From CAZXEU01 sp964639665 (GTDB lineage Bacteria; Bacteroidota; Rhodothermia; Rhodothermales; Bin80): a stretch of DNA of 8,243 bases. A model generated the notes under the pieces. That model did not search any database, was not told the DNA's origin, and saw only the letters and a list, made by a program, of their open reading frames with translations. The translations under genes were made by a program, and so were the position numbers. Location: the NCBI GenBank assembly GCA_964639665.1, contig CAZXEU010000128.1, forward strand, positions 1 through 8,243, given 5' to 3'. Position 1 is the stretch's first letter. Every line of letters begins with the position of its first letter. Below, piece after piece: positions 1-6,484 of the stretch.

Positions 1-1353
1 GCCTGGGATCCCTACACCCGAAACGCGGAATCCGTCCTGGCGCCGCCGGCGACGCTGCGCGAGCGTATCCGGTTTCTTGGGCCCGGCTTCATCCTGTCGG
101 CTTCCATCGTGGGTTCGGGCGAGCTCATAGCGACTACCAGGCTCGGCGCCGAGGCTGGTTGGGTTACGCTCTGGGTCATTATCGTCAGCTGCCTGGTCAA
201 GGTGCTCGTGCAGCTGGAATTCGGCAAGCACGCGATCTATTCGGGCGAGAGCACCATGCAGGCGCTTAACCGGCTTCCCGGACCGCGCCTGGGCCGTGGC
301 AAGTGGACCATATGGACGTGGCTTGCGCTGATGGCCGTAAAGCTGCTGCAGGTTGGCGGCATTGTCGGCGGAACGGCGCTTATCCTGGCCATCGTCGTGC
401 CTCAGGTACCGCTTTGGGTATGGTGCCTCGTAACGGCCGTTTCCGTTTCGCTGATAATCTACCGCGGACACTATGCCCCGATAGAGCGTGTGTCCCTGGT
501 CCTGATTGCGCTCTTTACCGTGCTCACGATCGGGTCGGTGGCAGCGCTCCAGCTTACCGAGCTCGCGTTCAATTCGGCAGACGTACTGGGCGGCCTCACC
601 TTCCGACTGCCGCCGGAGGCCGTCCTGGTAGCAATAGGCGCATTTGGCATTACGGGGGTGGGCGGCGACGAGATCATGGCTTACAACTACTGGCTCATCG
701 AGAAGGGCTACGCAGCCTATACCGGCCCCCGCGAACGTACGGACGAATGGTATGCCCGGGCCAGGGGATGGATACGGGTCATGACGCTGGACGCGCTTGT
801 CTCCATGGTAGTGTACACGCTGATGACGGCCGCATTCTATGCACTGGGTGCGGCCATTCTGCATAGCCAGGGCTTGTTGCCGGAGGGCATGGACCTGGTG
901 CAGACTCTGTCGCGAATGTACACGGAGAGCCTAGGGCCCTGGGCAGGAGTTGTGTTCCTGGTCGGTGCCTTTGTCGTGCTGTTCTCGACGCTCTTCGGAG
1001 CGCTTGCTATCTGGACAAGGCTATTCTCTGATGCCTTCGCTCAGATCGGCTGGCTGGATTTCTCGGACATGCGGCAGCGAAGCCGCGCGATTGCCATTTT
1101 GGCCTGGCTGTTTCCGCTGCTGTGGGCAGCGCTGTTTCTGTTGGTAAAGCTGCCAGCGCTCATGGTCGTCATCGGCGGTGTGGCGGGAACAGGCATTCTG
1201 CTCATAGTTGTATTCGCAGTAGTGCATTTCAGGTACAGGCAATTGCCTGCCAGGCTTGCCCTGGGTATGCCGTATGACCTGTTGCTTTGGCTGAGCATCC
1301 TCTCCATTCTGGCCGTGGCGCTGTATGGATTCTTTCAGGCGGTAGCCGGATAA
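1..1353 (+). CDS. Nramp-superfamily metal-ion transporter, 5' end cut by window
   Basis: The frame is open from base 1 to the TAA at 1351-1353, giving 450 visible residues. There is no in-frame ATG near the left edge, so the true start lies outside the window. The protein is an inner-membrane carrier with many hydrophobic segments and a LeuT-fold Nramp look: 'GPGFILSASIVGSGELI' (residues 27-43) fits TM1, and 'GGDEIMAYNYW' (221-231) fits TM6. Canonical Nramp transporters carry Mn2+/Fe2+ through a DPGN motif in TM1 and an MPH motif in TM6. Here the aligned positions read GSGE (38-41) and MAY (226-228), so the usual aspartate, asparagine and Met-Pro-His set is not preserved. An acidic pair, D223-E224, sits beside the TM6 break. 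The superfamily call is firm, but the substrate is uncertain and could be another divalent cation or something else. A GTG at 109 lies inside TM1 and is not a credible start. A spacer of about 460 bp separates it from the next gene, so no operon is evident. Confidence 0.85.
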   Translation, partial: AWDPYTRNAESVLAPPATLRERIRFLGPGFILSASIVGSGELIATTRLGAEAGWVTLWVIIVSCLVKVLVQLEFGKHAIYSGESTMQALNRLPGPRLGRGKWTIWTWLALMAVKLLQVGGIVGGTALILAIVVPQVPLWVWCLVTAVSVSLIIYRGHYAPIERVSLVLIALFTVLTIGSVAALQLTELAFNSADVLGGLTFRLPPEAVLVAIGAFGITGVGGDEIMAYNYWLIEKGYAAYTGPRERTDEWYARARGWIRVMTLDALVSMVVYTLMTAAFYALGAAILHSQGLLPEGMDLVQTLSRMYTESLGPWAGVVFLVGAFVVLFSTLFGALAIWTRLFSDAFAQIGWLDFSDMRQRSRAIAILAWLFPLLWAALFLLVKLPALMVVIGGVAGTGILLIVVFAVVHFRYRQLPARLALGMPYDLLLWLSILSILAVALYGFFQAVAG

Positions 1354-1566
1354 ATGGCGCGCAGGCATACGGGTTGTGCAAGGATGGGGAGTTGCAAAGA
1401 GCGAAGCTGGTCGGCCTGCCAGCCGGCGTGCGGATTCTGCCCGGCGGCGTGGAGGCGCGTTCCTCGCGCATGTGCACTCGCCAACGCAGGAGCTGCTTGG
1501 CCGTGACTCGTAACCAGGCCTTCCGGGCATCCGCGCGCGGTTCGGATCGAGATGGCAGAATAAAAC

Positions 1567-1586
1567 CCGCCGCATAGGGACGGCGG
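1567..1586 (-). terminator. GC hairpin with T-rich tail on the minus strand (terminator-like)
   Basis: CCGCCG (1567-1572) and CGGCGG (1581-1586) form a perfect 6-bp stem around an 8-nt loop. On the plus strand the stem is preceded by AATAAAAC, so on the minus strand it is followed by GTTTTATT, giving an intrinsic-terminator shape for leftward transcription. No minus-strand gene is recognisable upstream of it in that direction, because the large plus-strand gene lies there. It may stop antisense transcription, act as an RNA structure, or be chance in GC-rich DNA. Confidence 0.3.
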
Positions 1587-1694
1587 TTCCCGGTGTATCG
1601 GCGCGGGACGCGGGATACGCCTCGTCGAAGTCTGGGTGTGCAGGAACTCGGAGGGACAATGAAAATCGGCCTACACGATTAGCTGGCCAATCCC

Positions 1695-1702
1695 TAATTT
1701 TG
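1695..1702 (+). promoter_or_regulatory. Candidate Bacteroidota-type -7 promoter element
   Basis: TAATTTTG matches the Bacteroidota primary-sigma -7 consensus TAnnTTTG exactly. It sits in an AT-richer patch about 115 bp before the ATG at 1817, giving an inferred leader of roughly 100 nt for the large secreted protein. No clear TTG-type -33 partner is seen at the expected distance, so only half of the promoter signature is present. If real, it argues against translation from the TTG at 1700, which falls inside the element. Confidence 0.4.
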
Positions 1703-1816
1703 CTTGGCCTCCGAAAGCTCTTGAGGTGCGAGTCGAGTACCCACTCGCTTCCGTCGCACACGCGACAGTGCGAGCCAGTTACGTTGCTGCTGATGAACAA
1801 TAACTGCGAACTCCGA

Positions 1817-4800
1817 ATGCGGCTGCGCAGGTTGTTGACCGTGGTCGTCGCAGTATGGCTGGCCGGCGTGGCGGGCTTGCCGACAGCGCACAGGGTTGTC
1901 GGTCAGGATGGGTTGGTCCCAAAGTCGGCTGGCGTGGAGGAAGTATGCCCGGACATCCATGTAAGAGCTGGCGAGATTGTGCCTCTTGACTGTTCGGTAG
2001 GCTTTGAGCCGGGAAGCATGTTTGAATGGACGAGTCCGGATGCTTCGGCTTTGGACATGCTGAATGAGACAACAGCCCGGGCTGCTCAATTCACTGCTCC
2101 GGCAGGGATTCGGCAATCGCGGACCTATTTGTTCTATCGTACCCGGCTGGGCGCTTCCGGGGACGTTCTCGGACGCACCGAGGTACAGGTTGTCGTATAT
2201 CCCGCGTGGACCTCGGACTGTCTTGACGTGGACGGATTGCCGCTCAAGGGGCAGGCTAGGCTGGCGTGCGCCGAAGCTTCCGGAGAGCTCACGCCGGATG
2301 CCCGGGACACGCGGGTCGGTCGCGAAGATCTGCCGGAAGTACACGTCCTGAGTCAGGATTGGCCTGAGGAGCAGCTTGAACTGCGCTGCGAGCGTTCAGT
2401 AACGGTAGAGGCTGCTGGAGAGACTATTGTTCCGTGCACCAGCGCGAGTTCAGCGGTTGGCTTGCTTAAGTATACGGCCAGATTCGACTGGCCTCCCTAC
2501 AGCGAGACAGTCGTCCTCGAAAGCGGGGAATTCGAGTATGTGGTAAAGGCCCCGGTACACGAAGATGCTGCTGCCGTACGGCGGCTTGAATTGACTGTTG
2601 AAGACCTTTCGACGGGACTTGCGGCATCGCAGGAGATCGAGGTGCACGTGGTCAATGCCGGGCCTGTACTGAGGTGCTTCGATCTCGTCGTGCAGGAAGG
2701 TGATCGTGTCAGAATTCCGTGCGTGGCTTCGGGGTCTGCCGGGACCCGGTACCAGCTTTTCTTGCCGGGTAGACCAGGCGGCATGCCTCGGGGCCTGTTC
2801 GAAGAATTGCCAGCCTTCACGGCGCCGGAAGTGGACAGGGACACTACGCTCACTGTCTTGGTCCGCGCCCTGGACCAGGCCGCGGGACGTGTTGCGCAGC
2901 AGGAATTCAGCCTATTGGTGCGTGACGCCGACGCACCGTCGAGTCTCGGGCCGCCAAATCTCACCATTGAGTGCGACCCTGCGATGAGCGAAGTATACGA
3001 GGGCGACCCTGACATCAGGATCGAGTGCACCATAACCAGTGGCCAGGACGGGGCCTTCTTTTGGGCGTGGGCAGCGGAAGGGGATACGCCCCTTGAGCTG
3101 ATAATTGATTCTATTGATCTGAACGCACCCGAAGCGATTACATTTGAAGTGCCGGAGTCTGTGGACGAGGACAAGAATTACGAGTATTCGGTGGTGGCGA
3201 GCCATGACGATCACGGGTTCTCGAATCGGGTTAGCATTTACATCACGGTCCTGGAACGTCCGGATATTGCCATAACCTGCCAGGACGCACGGGCCAGGAC
3301 CGGCGATCCTCCGCGGCAACTGGAATGCACGGCCACGAACGACAAGGGAGTGGACCGCATGTATTACTGGGTTTGGGGGGGACCCTTGCATTTGCTCCGC
3401 GCCGAAGACTTGACGTTGACAGGAACCCCGCTCTTCGTGGTGCCCGGCAGCCAGGCCGGGCTCTCCGTCGATTACGTCTATACGGTTTCGGCGTCGGCCG
3501 AAAACGCGGATCCGCCACCGGTGCCTGCAACGCTGACCGTAACGGTGGAAACGATCCTGGGCACGCTCTCGGTTTCCTGCGTAACGCCCGTCGAGGTATT
3601 TGAAGGAGCCAATGATGTTGAGCTGGACTGCTCTGTCGGCGGTGCGCAACCTGGGGCGGAGATTACGTGGGTATTGCAACCCCAGTCGGGATCGCCGGAT
3701 TTGCTTTCACCAAACCCGGACCCCGGCGGCGGCCCGATCTTCAGCGTTCCGCCTTCCATACCGGCTGATCAGACCTACGAGTATTCTGTCGGCGTAGCGG
3801 CGCCAAACTATATCGCCTCGGAGGAGCAGATCGTAACGATCAGGGTCCTTACCAGACCGGAGCTTGCGCTCAACTGCGAAAGCAGAGTGACCGTGTTTGT
3901 GGCAGATCCGCCGCGCAGACTGTTCTGCGAAGCGTCTAACGACAGGGATTTGGATCTTGAGTATCGGTGGGAGTGGACTCCAGAAACGAGACTGGAAGAT
4001 GCCGACACAGCCACGCCTCGATTCGAGGTGCCGACCGAGCAGAGGGAATCGTCAGTCAAGTATCCCCACCTGGTGACTGTCTCGGCACCGGAAGCCATCC
4101 CGGCCTCTGCGCCGGTTGAGGTCACGGTCCTCAATCCTGACGTATCGCAGGCCTTCCAGGTAGCCGTGAGCACGACGGGCATGGACCTGGGCAGTCTGGG
4201 GTCGTCCGGTGTGGCACGGTTGGATCCGACCACGGAACTCGTTTCAGGACGTGTGCACGGCGGTGCCGTGCACGCGGCACGAATGCTCATCGCCGCACAG
4301 GACAGCATTACCGTGGGCCTTGAGCTACTTCGGTCTGTCGTGCTGCGCCGATCGGGAGTGGTTGCGGGTGCTGATGCCTCACTTGAGCTAGTGCCTCTGT
4401 GGGCTTATGCCGGCTCCTGTGCCACGCTCGCTCCGGAAATGGTCACGGAGTTTCAAATGCGCGTGGCCGTCGAGGAGGGAGATTGTCGCTTGTTGCGCTT
4501 TGGTGGAGAGCTGGACCTGACGGGTGCTGCGCCAGGAAGCTATTCGGGAGAGCTTGCTGTCGTGCTGTCACTCGGCAGTCTGGACGAGACGTACGAAATA
4601 CCCGTTTGGCTTGTTGTCGAGGATGAGCGGCGCGTGGTCAGCATCGGACCGGACGGAGCCAGTTTCGGGACTGAGGCGGCGCCTTCTGCGGCGCTTGATC
4701 CCAATCAAACGATCCGGATACATCCCCTGGTCGCGTCGCTTGCCCGTGGCCAGATGGAAGGCGTTATGGATGTGTCCAATCCATCCGTCGTGCCGCTTGA

Positions 4801-5443
4801 AGTTTCCGTGACCGCCCGATTCGGGTATCTGGAGGCGCAGTCCCAGGGGGATTTTGTCGCCGGCGGAGGAAGTGTGATGGTCGCGGACCCGAACGACTCC
4901 CCCCTCGGGAATCTCGCGGAAAGGTTAACGCTGTATCCCGGCGAGTTTCTGCTCCTTCCGGGTGAGACGCGGCAAGTGCGCTACGGCGTCGAAACGGCAC
5001 AGAGAGGGCAGATGGGGGACAGGGGCTACGCCGCATTCCTTGGCGTTGCTGCGGCGCCGCGCCAGTATGTCCGGCAGGACCAGCTGCCTGCTTCCGTCAC
5101 GAACTCCAGCGCAGCACGCGTGTCTACCAGTATTCCTGCGGTGTACATTCCGGGTGCGAGTCCCGCACGACTCACCGCGGTCCTGGAATCCAGCCCGGAG
5201 TCGCTGCTGCAGGGACAGGGCGCTACGTTCCTGATCGAAACCGCGGGAGAGCCCTTTGCCGGACATGTCGTAGTAAGCGCTCGTGACGGGGAAGAGCTGG
5301 GGAGATCGGACCTGCTGGTCTATACGCGCAGCCGCGTGCGCGTGCCGCTGTCCGGGCTACCCGGAGCGACCTTGATGCTGCATTTCGTGTCGAGCACGGA
5401 TGCTCCGGCGCCCGGGCCCATACTGCTTTCCACCGGGCGCTAG
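1817..5443 (+). CDS. Giant exported protein: cysteine-pair Ig-like modules, DUF4402-like and PapD-chaperone-like domains
   Basis: This gene encodes 1208 residues from the ATG at 1817. The start was chosen because it gives a clean Sec signal peptide: MRLRRLL, then a hydrophobic core TVVVAVWLAGVAG. The ATG at 1793 and TTG at 1700 are in frame but add a polar leader, and none has a good Shine-Dalgarno site. Residues 44-777 hold eight cysteine-pair modules, mostly about 91-102 residues apart, with WxW, FxVP and YxYxV strands typical of a beta sandwich. Residues about 780-935 resemble DUF4402, a fimbrial-subunit-like family, with a late 'GSYSGELAVVLSL' strand. Residues about 960-1110 resemble a PapD-type periplasmic chaperone: 'VSNPSVVPLEVSV', then 'LTLYPGEFLLLPGETRQVRY' (1037-1056) and 'GYAAFLGV'. 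Residues 1115-1208 look like a second beta domain. All 18 cysteines of the mature chain fall in close pairs, suiting an oxidising compartment. No C-terminal membrane anchor or obvious sorting domain is seen. A surface or adhesion role is inferred, not shown. The real CDS is secure; the domain names are moderate. Confidence 0.85.
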   Translation: MRLRRLLTVVVAVWLAGVAGLPTAHRVVGQDGLVPKSAGVEEVCPDIHVRAGEIVPLDCSVGFEPGSMFEWTSPDASALDMLNETTARAAQFTAPAGIRQSRTYLFYRTRLGASGDVLGRTEVQVVVYPAWTSDCLDVDGLPLKGQARLACAEASGELTPDARDTRVGREDLPEVHVLSQDWPEEQLELRCERSVTVEAAGETIVPCTSASSAVGLLKYTARFDWPPYSETVVLESGEFEYVVKAPVHEDAAAVRRLELTVEDLSTGLAASQEIEVHVVNAGPVLRCFDLVVQEGDRVRIPCVASGSAGTRYQLFLPGRPGGMPRGLFEELPAFTAPEVDRDTTLTVLVRALDQAAGRVAQQEFSLLVRDADAPSSLGPPNLTIECDPAMSEVYEGDPDIRIECTITSGQDGAFFWAWAAEGDTPLELIIDSIDLNAPEAITFEVPESVDEDKNYEYSVVASHDDHGFSNRVSIYITVLERPDIAITCQDARARTGDPPRQLECTATNDKGVDRMYYWVWGGPLHLLRAEDLTLTGTPLFVVPGSQAGLSVDYVYTVSASAENADPPPVPATLTVTVETILGTLSVSCVTPVEVFEGANDVELDCSVGGAQPGAEITWVLQPQSGSPDLLSPNPDPGGGPIFSVPPSIPADQTYEYSVGVAAPNYIASEEQIVTIRVLTRPELALNCESRVTVFVADPPRRLFCEASNDRDLDLEYRWEWTPETRLEDADTATPRFEVPTEQRESSVKYPHLVTVSAPEAIPASAPVEVTVLNPDVSQAFQVAVSTTGMDLGSLGSSGVARLDPTTELVSGRVHGGAVHAARMLIAAQDSITVGLELLRSVVLRRSGVVAGADASLELVPLWAYAGSCATLAPEMVTEFQMRVAVEEGDCRLLRFGGELDLTGAAPGSYSGELAVVLSLGSLDETYEIPVWLVVEDERRVVSIGPDGASFGTEAAPSAALDPNQTIRIHPLVASLARGQMEGVMDVSNPSVVPLEVSVTARFGYLEAQSQGDFVAGGGSVMVADPNDSPLGNLAERLTLYPGEFLLLPGETRQVRYGVETAQRGQMGDRGYAAFLGVAAAPRQYVRQDQLPASVTNSSAARVSTSIPAVYIPGASPARLTAVLESSPESLLQGQGATFLIETAGEPFAGHVVVSARDGEELGRSDLLVYTRSRVRVPLSGLPGATLMLHFVSSTDAPAPGPILLSTGR
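1946..4140 (+). repeat. Eight tandem cysteine-pair modules within the giant exported protein
   Basis: Numbered from the ATG at 1817, the first cysteines are at residues 44, 135, 191, 287, 386, 488, 588 and 687. Their partners are at 59, 151, 207, 302, 404, 504, 605 and 704, always 15-18 residues later. Each pair follows the pattern hydrophobic-x-C ... G/D-rich turn ... L-x-C-[ST/E/V/A]. The later modules then show an aromatic strand ('FFWAW', 'YYWVW', 'YRWEW'), an F-x-V-P strand, a Y-x-Y-x-V or similar strand, and a V-x-V-T-V ending that leads into the next cysteine. Modules 4-8 are regularly spaced by 99-102 residues. Module 2 is short, 56 residues to the next, and lacks the later strands. 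The DNA has diverged, so this is a protein-level repeat rather than a recent duplication. The fold is inferred to be Ig- or PKD-like. Confidence 0.8.
4154..5440 (+). other. DUF4402-like region followed by PapD-chaperone-like region (C-terminal third of the giant protein)
   Basis: Residues 780-935 begin 'FQVAVSTTGMDLGSLG', continue with alternating beta strands, and include an isolated cysteine pair (868, 890) and a late 'GSYSGELAV' strand. This order resembles DUF4402 proteins, which end in a G-x-Y-S/T-G strand. Residues 960-1110 then read like the N-terminal domain of fimbrial chaperones: a V-x-N/S-N-P strand, a variable middle, then 'LYPGEFLLLPGE' followed by R-x-V-R and a G-Y-x-A-F-L strand. 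The last 90 residues form another beta-rich domain ending 'RVRVPLSGLPG'. Both family names are by-eye assignments. The PapD-like call is the stronger of the two. Confidence 0.5.
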
Positions 5444-5454
5444 TCTAGGCCCTT

Positions 5455-5482
5455 CCAGGCAGTAGCCGCGATAGCCGCCTGG
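5455..5482. terminator. Possible bidirectional hairpin between convergent genes
   Basis: In the 60-bp gap between two convergent stop codons (5443 on +, 5504 on -), CCAGGC (5455-5460) pairs perfectly with GCCTGG (5477-5482) across a 16-nt loop. The loop contains a short direct repeat of TAGCCGC. No T-run follows on either strand, so a classic intrinsic terminator is not evident. The position is right for a shared transcription stop, and that is the main argument. Confidence 0.3.
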
Positions 5483-5503
5483 TCTGCCGGCCGGAGACAG
5501 GTG

Positions 5504-6481
5504 CTACGGAGAAGTACCAGTAGTGAGAGGATTGTCCGTCTTTAGCTGTAGATGCGGGAAGGGGATTTCTATGCCCGCCTCGCGCAGGGCCTCGCGGATG
5601 CCCTCCTTGTATTCGTACTGGACGGCCATTTCATGGCCGGGGTCCTGCAGGAAGAGCCATAGGACCATGTCGATGCTCGACTCGCCCAGGTTGGTGACCT
5701 TGACCTCGCTCGGATGTTCAGGGTGCAGCCGCTGGTCTTTTCGGGTCAACGCAAGCACTACGTCCCTTGCCTGGCGCGGATGCTCCTTGTAGGCGATGCC
5801 GAAGGGGATGTCGACGCGCAGCGGACTGACCATGGCATGATTGAGAAGCTGGTTGTTGACCATCAGCAGATTGGGCATTACCAGGACTTCGTTATTGGGC
5901 GTTCGGATCCGGGTGGAGCGGAGCGTGATCTCCTTGACCGTGCCGTACGTGCCCTGGATGATGATTTTGTCCCCGATGCGAAACGGCTGGTCCAGCAGGA
6001 TGGTGACGCCGGAAATAATGTTCTCGAGGGTGTCCCGGGCCGCAAAGCCAACGGCCACACCGGCAAGGCCCAGCCCGAGTCCGAGTCCGGCAAGGTTCAA
6101 GCCGAGGTGCCCCAGCACGGTAACGACCACCACGGATAGACCCACAAGCCGGAAGGCCTGCAGGACAAGCGTCACAAGGCCGGCACGGATGTAGCGGGCG
6201 CGCCGCAGTCCGCGGCGAAGGAGCCAGAATACAAGCCGGTATATGCCGTAGAGGACTACGAAGACAGCCAGCGCACTCAGGAGCTTCGGGCCCAGCTGCA
6301 GCACAAAGTCGGTCAGGCTCTGGTAGAGGACGTTGGTGCTCTCGCCCAGCTCGCCCGTTAGCAGCAAATCGCCCGCTTCGCTCAGGTCCTCGTTCAGCTG
6401 CTGCAACGCACCTGTCGTGTCCGCGGGCTGCTCCGCGGACTGAATATCGGCTTGCAATGTGTCCGGAGCTGCCTGCCGCAT
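5504..6481 (-). CDS. MscS-family small-conductance mechanosensitive channel
   Basis: The gene encodes 325 residues, close to the usual size of a compact MscS protein (E. coli MscS is 286). It forms an inner-membrane channel that opens under membrane tension and releases solutes during osmotic downshock. Residues 1-60 are a polar, acidic N-terminal extension. Membrane segments are about 66-88 and 103-124. The pore-lining TM3 (about 128-148) is the Gly/Ala/Leu-rich stretch 'GLGLGLGLAGVAVGFAARD'. It is followed by 'ENIISGVTILLDQPFRIGD' (153-171), the family hallmark that leads into the beta domain. 'TPNNEVLVMPN' (194-204) and the C-terminal 'EAGIEIPFPHLQL' (301-313) are also typical. The ATG lies only 3 bp after the folD stop, and AGGT just upstream could be a weak ribosome site, so the two genes are very probably cotranscribed. 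Whether it responds to tension or has a specialised role cannot be told from sequence. Confidence 0.95.
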   Translation of the reverse strand: MRQAAPDTLQADIQSAEQPADTTGALQQLNEDLSEAGDLLLTGELGESTNVLYQSLTDFVLQLGPKLLSALAVFVVLYGIYRLVFWLLRRGLRRARYIRAGLVTLVLQAFRLVGLSVVVVTVLGHLGLNLAGLGLGLGLAGVAVGFAARDTLENIISGVTILLDQPFRIGDKIIIQGTYGTVKEITLRSTRIRTPNNEVLVMPNLLMVNNQLLNHAMVSPLRVDIPFGIAYKEHPRQARDVVLALTRKDQRLHPEHPSEVKVTNLGESSIDMVLWLFLQDPGHEMAVQYEYKEGIREALREAGIEIPFPHLQLKTDNPLTTGTSP

Positions 6482-6484
6482 CGG

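Larger units (their letters stand above)
1354..1816. other. Intergenic spacer without a convincing gene
   Basis: About 460 bp lie between the transporter stop and the chosen start of the large secreted protein. Short open frames cross it on both strands (for example 1287-1577 on +, 1021-1800 on -). Their products are rich in Arg, Ser, Pro and Cys, show no recognisable motif and overlap real genes in another frame, so they look like GC-rich chance frames. The left two-thirds is GC-rich and the right part, about 1655-1700, is more AT-rich, as expected near a promoter. Structures seen are a GC hairpin at 1567-1586 and a promoter-like octamer at 1695-1702, listed separately. No tRNA-like cloverleaf was found. 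A decayed gene remnant cannot be excluded. Confidence 0.6.

Noticed and set aside
1536..1560. GGTTCGGATC resembling a tRNA T-arm
   Set aside because: The flanking bases do not form a 5-bp T stem, and no anticodon or acceptor stem could be placed around it.
1287..1577. Possible 96-residue plus-strand gene in the spacer
   Set aside because: It begins inside the transporter gene in another frame. Its product is Arg/Ser/Gly-rich without motif or hydrophobic pattern, and no ribosome site is seen. It is most likely a chance frame in GC-rich DNA.
1021..1800. 259-residue minus-strand open frame
   Set aside because: Nearly half of it lies antisense to the transporter and the composition is Arg/Pro/Ser-rich with no recognisable domain. 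GC-rich antisense frames of this length are common.
1700..1816. Longer N-terminus of the giant protein from the TTG at 1700 or the ATG at 1793
   Set aside because: The extra residues are polar and cysteine-containing and would bury the signal peptide. The TTG lies inside a promoter-like octamer, and neither start has a Shine-Dalgarno site.
2912..3679. 255-residue minus-strand open frame antisense to the giant gene
   Set aside because: The plus-strand frame here contains regular cysteine-pair modules, which proves it is the coding one. The antisense product is Arg-rich and motif-free.
5714..6139. 141-residue plus-strand open frame opposite the channel gene
   Set aside because: It is antisense to the conserved MscS pore and beta domain, and the product has no independent signature.
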